The notes under the pieces: generated by a model
The model's database searches: none
What the model saw: the letters and a program-made list of their open reading frames with translations, nothing else
Told to the model about the DNA's origin: nothing
Assembly (NCBI GenBank): GCA_023255285.1
Contig: JALRIY010000136.1
Coordinates: 1-6,364 of the forward strand
Direction of reading: 5' to 3'
Source: Algoriphagus sp.
Lineage (GTDB): Bacteria > Bacteroidota > Bacteroidia > Cytophagales > Cyclobacteriaceae
Length of the DNA stretch: 6,364 bases
Part shown: piece after piece, positions 1-5,039 of the stretch
Layout: each line of letters starts with the position of its first letter
Position numbering within the stretch: the stretch's first letter is position 1
Translations under genes and position numbers: made by a program

Positions 1-37
1 CGAAAGCTTCCCGTTTGGTTGACAGATTCCCGTAGTT

Positions 38-585
38 CACTGCCTCCCTCAAGCTACAGGTAAAGACTTTTCCTAGTTGCCCAGGTCCAAAATGAAAATT
101 GAAGCCGCCCATACGGACTAGTCCTGTTTTTGTAGAGATTCCTTTCCATTTCTGTGGTTTCCCCTCTCAAACACTTGCAAGCAAATGCTCCTTCATGGAA
201 GAACTCCCGAAGTTATCATATAGATAAACTCCCAGGCCGATCTGTTGTAGCACTTCTGCGGCTGCCCGTTGCAAACCACCCCAGTTAAGGGACAGTTCCT
301 TTGTGCCCGATGTTTGTACAACCTTCCCAGAAGGTCTGGCTGTGCTGATTAATCCATTTTGCGCAATTCTGGGGTTTCCCTCTCAATTAAGAAATTTCTT
401 TCCCAATCCTTCTTGCATGGAACTTTGCTCCTTTCCGAAGAAATTCCCAAATTCAAGCCCATCGTTTTTTGACATTTCTGCAGTTTCCTGTCTCAGAGAC
501 TTCCCCAAAAGTAGGTCCCCCTTTGTGCCCGATCTCAAACTTTCAATCTACATTCCGAAATCTTACTTTCGGTCTTTTTTTCTCT
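38..585. repeat. Degenerate tandem repeat array, ~109-bp period, about five units
   Basis: Five diverged units are anchored by a conserved ~22-base core reading roughly TTCTGNGGTTTCCCTCTCAA on the plus strand. It starts near 38 (weakest copy), 150, 254, 367 and 476, so spacings are 112, 104, 113 and 109. A second anchor, CCTTTGTGCCCGAT, is identical at 298-311 and 520-533, exactly 44 bases after the core start in both units. The other two units have CCTTCATGGAA (190) and CCTTCTTGCATGGAA (408) at about the same place, so the units look like two alternating subtypes. On the minus strand one frame reads SGTKGDLLLGKSLRQETAEM in one unit and SGTKELSLNWGGLQRAAAEV two units on, but TGA stops (at 383-385 and 167-169) occupy the other two. 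Unit spacing is not a multiple of three. This suggests a decayed repeat-protein gene or a non-coding array; I do not recognise the family. The array may continue left of the window. Confidence 0.72.
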
Positions 586-659
586 TACTTGATGTATTAA
601 AGTTGTTGTATAAAAAAATTTATTCCTATTATTTTCACAGAAACTTCTCCACAATTTTT

Positions 660-673
660 ACCATTTAAATGGT
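660..673. repeat. 14-bp perfect palindrome
   Basis: ACCATTTAAATGGT is a perfect palindrome at the right edge of the AT-rich tail of the tandem array. It could be an operator half of something outside the annotated genes, or a chance product of AT-rich sequence. Nothing nearby identifies a binding protein. Confidence 0.4.
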
Positions 674-688
674 TGTAAAAGAACAAGT

Positions 689-718
689 TATCCACTATTA
701 ACTTATAGATATCCACTA
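689..718. repeat. Paired direct repeat TATCCACTA, 21-bp spacing
   Basis: TATCCACTA occurs at 689-697 and again at 710-718, start to start 21 bases, about two helical turns. The pair is flanked by a 7-bp inverted repeat, TGTAAAA (674-680) and TTTTACA (724-730). The arrangement resembles a regulator binding region, but no gene starts immediately beside it. The motif also resembles the end of the MITE-like elements (GATTATCCAC), so it may be an eroded element fragment. This stretch between the array and element E3 holds nothing else I can support. Confidence 0.3.
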
Positions 719-755
719 ATTTGTTTTACACAGGACCTCCTACATAAAATTTTAA

Positions 756-902
756 ATGATTTTCAGCAATTATGTAGTGGCTAAAGATTTGTTTGACTTA
801 CCGCGGATCGTCGTCGACAGACGAGACTGCCCACATCCACAGGTAACCTGAATAAACTTCAATCCTAATTTTTTTGGTACTGAAGACAACGCAGATAATC
901 AA
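756..902. mobile_element. MITE-like intergenic element, copy E3
   Basis: This is one of four related 140-166 bp elements. The left end TGATTTTCAGCAATTAT (757-773) matches the reverse complement of the right ends of E1 and E2 (TGATTATCCGYAATTAT). The right end is GCAGATAATCA (891-901), giving imperfect terminal inverted repeats (9 of 11). The middle contains the family hairpin TCGTC-GACA-GACGA (811-824), followed by CTTCAATCCTAATTTTTTTGG, which aligns with the CTACACCTTATTTTATT block of E1 read in reverse. It carries no coding capacity. The flanks give only a weak 10-bp direct-repeat match (6 of 10). Its orientation is opposite to E1 and E2. Any transposase would have to act in trans. Confidence 0.7.
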
Positions 903-1009
903 AAAAAAATATTTGCCCAGACTTTAAGCAAAAACTAAAGAAAATGGAACTTAAAATTAAAGCAACCGGCTACGCCACTTTCAAACAGCGAAATTAAAGA
1001 CTCCCAGAG

Positions 1010-1041
1010 AAAAACAGGGTTATTCAAAAAATTCAATCCTG
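1010..1041 (-). terminator. Weak candidate terminator after the NHL propeller gene
   Basis: Read on the minus strand, CAGG and CCTG can pair around an AT-rich loop with a short internal ATT/AAT pairing and a three-base bulge. A T5 tract (A run on plus at 1010-1014) follows. It begins about 47 bases beyond the stop codon of the minus-strand gene. The stem is short, so this is only a candidate. The rest of 903-1088 is AT-rich with no other feature I can support. Confidence 0.3.
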
Positions 1042-1088
1042 GAAATCATCCTCAATTCTACCCTAAATCTAAATGAAAACTATATCGC

Positions 1089-2129
1089 TCAAATCCGCGT
1101 TAATTTAATCGGATAAGATTTTCCAGCATTCCACTGGCACACATAGATGTTTTCATCTTGGTCAATGCACACATCGTGACAATGCTTGAATACAGCCTCC
1201 TCTTGAAGCATAACTTGCAAATTCCCGTCTCGATAGTAGGGTTCTGTACCTCCAGGATTGGAAACCACTCGGTTTTCTTTGTTTAGAATAGTCACAAACC
1301 CAGAGTTATCCGTTTGCTCTAAATACCGCAGCCTAGACCAGCACACCCCTGCATACAGATTATCTCCATGAATCACGGGCCGACAAACGAATGCCCCAGG
1401 AAGAAAAATGTTTTCTAGGTAGTTACCATCCAGCGTAAATCGCTTAAATGAATTATGTCCCCTTGACGTACAAATCAAGGTAGGTTCACCCCCAGCACGA
1501 TGATCTACTGCAATGCCATGTGCAGTACTGAACTGCCCATCTTCATTTCCCGCTCCTCCAAATTTTCGGATAAAATTTCCTCGACTATCGTACTGAAGAA
1601 AAAATTGGGAGCCGTAACCATCTGCTACATACAAGTCCCCATTGGGCGCTACAGTTGTTTCTGTAGGCACCCACCGCATTTTCTCCGAATAGATACCTTC
1701 CGCTATGGGTGAAGCTAGTTCGGTGACTACCTTGCCGTCCAGCGTGGTTTTGAGCACTCTTCCCCCATTGTCCACCAACCAAAGGTATTCTGCATCCCCT
1801 TCATCTACTAAAGTCAAGCCATGGGCTGCGGGAAGGCCCAAAGTCCAAGTAGTCAGCAATTTGCCCGATTGACTGTAAATAATGACATTGTTTTTGGGTT
1901 CGTCTGTCAACAGAATCATTCTACCTTTTCTATCCATCACCATCTCGTGGCAGTTGACCACCGGTACCTTGGTAGGATCTAAATTTCCCCAACTCGGATC
2001 TATCGTATAGGTGAAATCGCCATGTCCCAGTACTTTTCTCTGAGAGGCGTATACAGGTAAATTGGGTTGTACAGTCATAGCCAATCCTATAATGCTCGTG
2101 TTTTGTATAAATCTTCTTCGTGAATTCAT
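1089..2129 (-). CDS. Tat-exported NHL-repeat beta-propeller, amidating-lyase-like fold
   Basis: This 346-residue protein starts at the ATG at 2127-2129. Its N-terminus has a twin-arginine signal (S-R-R-R-F-I-Q at residues 3-9, then a hydrophobic stretch to about residue 27), so export in folded form is likely. The rest is NHL-type propeller blades. Residues 155-235 read like the core of peptidyl-alpha-hydroxyglycine alpha-amidating lyase (PAL): PTETTVAPNGDLYVADGYG, then a GQF-TAHGIAVDH segment. Three histidines, H103 (AAHGL), H204 (TAHGI) and H318 (CHDV), lie where PAL has its zinc ligands, and Y172 (DGYG) matches the catalytic-tyrosine region. PAL's methionine in its MPHD motif is histidine here (HCHD). 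I infer a metal-binding periplasmic propeller, possibly a lyase, but amidating activity is not shown. It is divergent from the lipoprotein operon and has no obvious Shine-Dalgarno, as is usual in Bacteroidota. Confidence 0.88.
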   Translation of the reverse strand: MNSRRRFIQNTSIIGLAMTVQPNLPVYASQRKVLGHGDFTYTIDPSWGNLDPTKVPVVNCHEMVMDRKGRMILLTDEPKNNVIIYSQSGKLLTTWTLGLPAAHGLTLVDEGDAEYLWLVDNGGRVLKTTLDGKVVTELASPIAEGIYSEKMRWVPTETTVAPNGDLYVADGYGSQFFLQYDSRGNFIRKFGGAGNEDGQFSTAHGIAVDHRAGGEPTLICTSRGHNSFKRFTLDGNYLENIFLPGAFVCRPVIHGDNLYAGVCWSRLRYLEQTDNSGFVTILNKENRVVSNPGGTEPYYRDGNLQVMLQEEAVFKHCHDVCIDQDENIYVCQWNAGKSYPIKLTRI

Positions 2130-2240
2130 CGTATAGAAAGCTAAATCAAAGTAGTGATTTTTGAATCGAATGCCTTTCCCTTATCCAAAAAAGAAAAATT
2201 CCAATTCCTGCATATCCGTCCTAGGAAGCTAAATAAATAA

Positions 2241-2388
2241 TTTGATTATCAAAATCTTATCAATCGCTAAAAAATTGTTTGAATTACTGTGGATTCGTCG
2301 ACAGATGATAGTCCACAGGCCACAGCTCATTTAAATGAACTTCAAACCTTATTTTTCTTTAATTATTGGTTATAAAGCGGAAAACCAG
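2241..2388. mobile_element. MITE-like intergenic element, copy E4 (degraded)
   Basis: This copy lies in the divergent gap between the NHL gene and the LVIVD operon. It is flanked by an exact 10-bp direct repeat AAATAAATAA (2231-2240 and 2389-2398), the right length for a target duplication, although the AT-rich sequence weakens that inference. The left end TTTGATTATC (2241-2250) is intact. The right end, GCGGAAAACCA (2377-2387), has lost the perfect inverted match. The interior aligns with E3: TTACTGTGGATTCGTCGACAG, the hairpin TCGTC-GACA-GATGA (2295-2308, one G.U pair), then GAACTTCAAACCTTATTTTTC. It sits between two divergent starts and may shape their promoters. The remainder of the 2130-2508 gap shows no gene. 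Confidence 0.68.
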
Positions 2389-2478
2389 AAATAAATAAAA
2401 CAAAATATCAACAAAAAATTTTAAGAATTCCGACCAACCCCTGTAGCGAATGATCAAAGATGCACGTCTAGAAATACG

Positions 2479-2486
2479 TAACTTTA
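2479..2486 (+). promoter_or_regulatory. Possible -7 promoter element of the LVIVD operon
   Basis: TAACTTTA lies 22 bases before the ATG of the lipoprotein gene and matches the Bacteroidota -7 consensus TAnnTTTG in all but the last base. I see no clear TTTG -33 box at the expected distance, so the call is weak. Element E4 ends 90 bases upstream. Confidence 0.22.
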
Positions 2487-2508
2487 TTTAACCTAATTCA
2501 ACCAATCC

Positions 2509-3756
2509 ATGAAATTTTTCCAACTCAAAACCGCACTTTTCTTACTAGTAACCACCTTGACATTTTCTTGCATTGATCAGGTCAAGTCAAGCTATTCTTT
2601 TCGCACAATGATGCCCATCTATCTTGAAATGAAGGATGTTCGCACCAAGTCTTTAGCTCCAGTTCCCGCCCAGGAGATTGAAAACCCAGGAAAAATTTAT
2701 AGCTACAAGGATTATTTACTCATTAATGAGCCGAGCAAGGGGATCCACATTTTCGATAATAAAAACCCAGCCAATCCAATCAACCTAAGTTTTATCCCCA
2801 TCGAAGGGAATGTGGACTTGGCAATCAATAGCGACATCCTCTACGCAGACAATTACGTTGATTTACTCGCCTTTGACATCAGCAATATCCGCGCAGTTCG
2901 TATGGTCAAGCGAATCGAAGACGTATTCACTCACCTCTACCAGCACAGCACAGGAAAAATCATCACCTTCAAGGATACTGTCCTCACTAGCGATTCTCCA
3001 CGTTGGGAATACGATGGGATGTGGACCGTACGACCTGGCATGAGCATGCTCTCAAACATGGCCAAGGCGTCCCAAAGCTATGGCACTGGCGGATCCATGG
3101 CTCGATTTACCTTAATGGATGGACACCTCTTCGCCGTAGATGAAAGCACGCTTCGCGTGTTTGATGTACTTAGCCCTGCTGAACCCAAATTCATCAAACC
3201 GATCGAATTGGGCTGGGGTATCGAAACCATCTTTCCTTTTGACCAGAAACTATTTATAGGATCTAATCGCGGCATGCACATTTACGATGCCAGCAAACCT
3301 CAGAATCCTACCCGCATGGCTGTGTACGAACACGTACTGGCCTGCGACCCAGTCGTAGTCAACGAAGACTATGCATTTGTAACCTTGAGAAGCGGTAACT
3401 TTTGCGTGAATGGAGTAAATGAACTCCAAATAATTGACATTCGAGATCCTTACAAACCCAAACTAACAAAAGCATACCCCATGCTCAACCCACATGGATT
3501 GGGATTGGCAGAAAACTATCTCTATATAGCGGAAGGAAAGCATGGACTGAAAAGCTTTAACGCATCTGATGTCCTTTCCATCGATAAAAATCAATTGGAA
3601 TTTATTCAATCCATGAAGTCCGTAGACTTGATCCCTGGACCCAAATCCCTGATTGTAATTGGGCCAGACGGAGTCTGTCAATACGACTATTCCAATCCAG
3701 CCAAACTAAAAAAACTAAGTTGCATTCAGGTAAGTGACCCCATTGAAGTAAGCTAA
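2509..3756 (+). CDS. LVIVD-repeat surface/periplasmic lipoprotein
   Basis: This 415-residue protein begins with a lipoprotein signal peptide: K2, a hydrophobic segment from residue 9 to 19, then L-T-F-S-C with the acylated cysteine at C21. The lipobox is somewhat non-standard, which is tolerated in this phylum. The mature part is a series of beta-propeller blades of the LVIVD type, each ending in a hydrophobic strand followed by (F/I)D and an N/DP turn: GIHIFDNKNPANP (78-90), LLAFDISN (119-126), LRVFDVLSPAEP (215-226), MHIYDASKPQNP (256-267), LQIIDIRDPYKP (306-317) and CQYDYSNPAKL (390-400). C279/C299 and C390/C405 could form disulfides. Such proteins are annotated as LVIVD-repeat proteins with no known enzymatic role; a binding or scaffold function is the usual guess. 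The next gene starts one base after its stop, so the two are almost surely co-transcribed and translationally coupled. Confidence 0.9.
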   Translation: MKFFQLKTALFLLVTTLTFSCIDQVKSSYSFRTMMPIYLEMKDVRTKSLAPVPAQEIENPGKIYSYKDYLLINEPSKGIHIFDNKNPANPINLSFIPIEGNVDLAINSDILYADNYVDLLAFDISNIRAVRMVKRIEDVFTHLYQHSTGKIITFKDTVLTSDSPRWEYDGMWTVRPGMSMLSNMAKASQSYGTGGSMARFTLMDGHLFAVDESTLRVFDVLSPAEPKFIKPIELGWGIETIFPFDQKLFIGSNRGMHIYDASKPQNPTRMAVYEHVLACDPVVVNEDYAFVTLRSGNFCVNGVNELQIIDIRDPYKPKLTKAYPMLNPHGLGLAENYLYIAEGKHGLKSFNASDVLSIDKNQLEFIQSMKSVDLIPGPKSLIVIGPDGVCQYDYSNPAKLKKLSCIQVSDPIEVS

Positions 3757-3757
3757 G

Positions 3758-4399
3758 ATGAACTACAAAAATTGGATTTTATTAGGCCTACTTTATTGGG
3801 GAAGTATACCACTCGCCGCTGCCCAGGAACAAGCAAGGATTACCCAACTTGAATTGGGCCTACTTAGGGGAAAAACAAAGGCGCCATGGGAAGAAGGAAC
3901 TTTAAATAGACTTAATTTTTCCTTTTCTACCTTTCGCGGAAAAGAGCTCAGACCCAATCACTACCTTGGAATTCATCTGGGATATGATCACTACACCAAC
4001 GTCAAAATCCTTCCCATAGGGTTGGGATGGAGAGGGTTTTTAGGCGATGAAATTGGTTCAAAGTGGATGGGAGGAGTAAACTTTGGTTATGGAACTACCT
4101 TCCTTGAAGTACGGAAACGCACAGAATGGTCGAGTACATGGCAGGAAGGTGGAGTTTATTTTCACCCTTTTTTGGGTGTTCACCTACCAGCAAAAAAAGG
4201 GAAATGGGCGCTAACAGCTTCTGCAGGATACAAATGGCAACCCAGCAATTTTTTCGAAGGAACCCATAGTCAACTAGAGAGTCGCCCAAAAATCCACCCG
4301 TTTTGGACAAGAGACCTACTTCCTGAAGGATTCAGTTCCCTCAACAAAATCAGTACTCTTTTTCAAAGTTTGAGCTTTCAGGTAGGTGTTCAATTTTAG
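3758..4399 (+). CDS. Small outer-membrane beta-barrel protein, operon partner of the LVIVD lipoprotein
   Basis: This 213-residue protein has a Sec signal peptide (hydrophobic residues 6-20, cleavage likely after A-A-A at residue 22, before QEQ). The mature part shows alternating polar/aromatic strands typical of a small outer-membrane barrel: HYLGIHLGYDHY, LPIGLGWRGFL, WMGGVNFGYGTTFLEV, YFHPFLGVHL, KWALTASAGYKW and a final LSFQVGVQF. It ends in phenylalanine, the common C-terminal signal for BAM insertion. The ATG follows the upstream TAA after a single G, and the purine-rich GAAGTAAG just before may act as a ribosome binding site inside the lipoprotein gene. No specific family is recognised. 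The pairing suggests the lipoprotein docks on, or is delivered through, this barrel (inference). Confidence 0.85.
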   Translation: MNYKNWILLGLLYWGSIPLAAAQEQARITQLELGLLRGKTKAPWEEGTLNRLNFSFSTFRGKELRPNHYLGIHLGYDHYTNVKILPIGLGWRGFLGDEIGSKWMGGVNFGYGTTFLEVRKRTEWSSTWQEGGVYFHPFLGVHLPAKKGKWALTASAGYKWQPSNFFEGTHSQLESRPKIHPFWTRDLLPEGFSSLNKISTLFQSLSFQVGVQF

Positions 4400-4405
4400 C
4401 GCTAC

Positions 4406-4446
4406 CCACTTTAAGTAGTAGGAGTCCTCAAATTGAAGTGGCTTTT
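4406..4446 (+). terminator. Rho-independent terminator of the LVIVD/barrel operon
   Basis: The arms CCACTTTAA (4406-4414) and TTGAAGTGG (4433-4441) form a nine-pair stem with one U.G pair around an 18-base loop that contains a small AGG-AGT-CCT hairpin. CTTTT follows at once. It starts seven bases after the barrel-gene stop codon. The converging minus-strand gene would have ended in the T tract before element E1 was inserted. Confidence 0.72.
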
Positions 4447-4458
4447 AAATAAATCTTT

Positions 4459-4598
4459 ATGATTATCCGCTTTTTCACCAGTAACGGAATAAAATAAGGT
4501 GTAGTTCAATCAAGAGAACTGTGAGCCGTCGTCTATGGACGAATATCCGCAGGTTTTAGTACTCCTGTGGGAATACTGGCATAATTACGGATAATCAT
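4459..4598. mobile_element. MITE-like intergenic element, copy E1 (best preserved)
   Basis: This 140-bp non-coding element has perfect 11-bp terminal inverted repeats (ATGATTATCCG at 4459-4469, CGGATAATCAT at 4588-4598). It is bounded by an exact 10-bp direct repeat ATAAATCTTT (4449-4458 and 4599-4608), which fits a target-site duplication. Inside is the hairpin TCGTC-TATG-GACGA (4529-4542). Removing the element plus one copy of the direct repeat leaves the converging small gene ending in the same last residues with a TAA stop, so the insertion was neutral for that protein. It has no ORF of its own and would need a transposase in trans. Confidence 0.8.
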
Positions 4599-4789
4599 AT
4601 AAATCTTTTGATGATCCAAAAAATCAATGCAAACAAGAAGACTAGAATAGAAATCTTGTTGATGCCATGCATCATCCGTAAATTGATGTTACTAGGGGCA
4701 TTGGGATCAGGCTTGCGGAATACACGGAGAAAATAATTTCCGACCTCCCCCAACTTAAAAAACTCTTTTACTTGATTTTTTTCAGACAT
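4595..4789 (-). CDS. Short single-TM membrane protein (DUF6728-like, tentative)
   Basis: This 64-residue protein starts at the ATG at 4787-4789. It has a charged soluble N-terminal part (residues 1-40, with a VKEFFKLGEVGNYFLRVFRK amphipathic stretch and a PDPNAPSN turn), then R-M-M-H-G-I-N-K-I and one transmembrane helix at about residues 44-60, ending KRFI. The positive residues on both sides leave topology uncertain. I recall similar 55-70 residue proteins across Cytophagales, annotated as DUF6728, but cannot confirm it. SecE was considered because of size and position, but its conserved motif is not clear and no nusG or tRNA-Trp lies beside it. The upstream sequence (CCTTATAAATTGAATTTCTC) has no good Shine-Dalgarno. 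The stop TGA (4595-4597) is supplied by the inverted repeat of element E1. Confidence 0.75.
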   Translation of the reverse strand: MSEKNQVKEFFKLGEVGNYFLRVFRKPDPNAPSNINLRMMHGINKISILVFLFALIFWIIKRFI

Positions 4790-4872
4790 GAGAAATTCAA
4801 TTTATAAGGTAACCCTCGCAAGCGAAATTAAGTTTACTCCTTCCCAACTGGAAGCATTGTATTTTAGTTTGA

Positions 4873-5038
4873 ATGATTATCCACTTTTCACCACAACCTA
4901 AATAAAATAAGATTTGAGGATCAATTAGGTGAGCTGTAGACCGTTGACAGCCTGTAGGCCGTGGCCTATCAACTGTGAACGAGTATCTGCAGTGAAAAAC
5001 ATTCTTTTTGACCTACTAGTATAATTGCGGATAATCAA
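4873..5038. mobile_element. MITE-like intergenic element, copy E2 (expanded centre)
   Basis: This 166-bp non-coding copy has the same orientation as E1. Its ends are ATGATTATCCAC (4873-4884) and GCGGATAATCA (5027-5037), an imperfect inverted repeat. The right-hand ATAATTGCGGATAATCA matches E1 almost base for base, and the left part shares TTTTCACCA and AATAAAATAAG. The centre is about 25 bp longer than in E1 and carries a larger hairpin: GTTGA (4943-4947) with TCAAC (4969-4973), and inner TAGGCC/GGCCTA (4955-4968). The candidate target duplication is poor (6 of 10). It starts just beyond the ispG stop, so its hairpin will lie in the ispG 3' UTR. The 83 bases between E2 and the small gene's ATG presumably hold that gene's promoter, but I see no clear box. 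Confidence 0.75.
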
Positions 5039-5039
5039 A

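Noticed and set aside
150..500. CRISPR array
   Set aside because: The repeated core is degenerate, spacing is 104-113 bp, the intervening sequences are themselves related between units, and no cas genes are present.
1..600. Group II intron or retron RNA
   Set aside because: GNRA-like loops and purine-rich cores suggested it, but no domain V-like sequence and no reverse transcriptase frame can be seen in the window.
303..668. Plus-strand open frame of 121 codons
   Set aside because: It runs through the degenerate tandem array and on into AT-rich DNA, has no ribosome binding site, shows the low-complexity F/S/P composition of an accidental frame, and its internal repeats are explained by the ~109-bp DNA units.
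686..720. DnaA boxes / replication origin
   Set aside because: TTATCCACT-like words occur at 688 and 710 and in the E2 end, but they differ from TTATCCACA at the last base, are few, and no dnaA, dnaN or rpmH gene is nearby.
943..996. Possible 17-codon small ORF (MELKIKATGYATFKQRN)
   Set aside because: Too short, no clear ribosome binding site, and no sign of conservation; an open frame of this length is expected by chance.
1500..1782. Frames overlapping the NHL gene, and similar ones inside the LVIVD gene, barrel gene and ispG
   Set aside because: They are shadows of well-supported genes, with no start signals and no recognisable protein features.
4595..4789. SecE identity for the small membrane protein
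   Set aside because: Its size and single TM helix are similar, but the SecE motif is not evident and the usual tRNA-Trp / nusG / rplK neighbours are absent.
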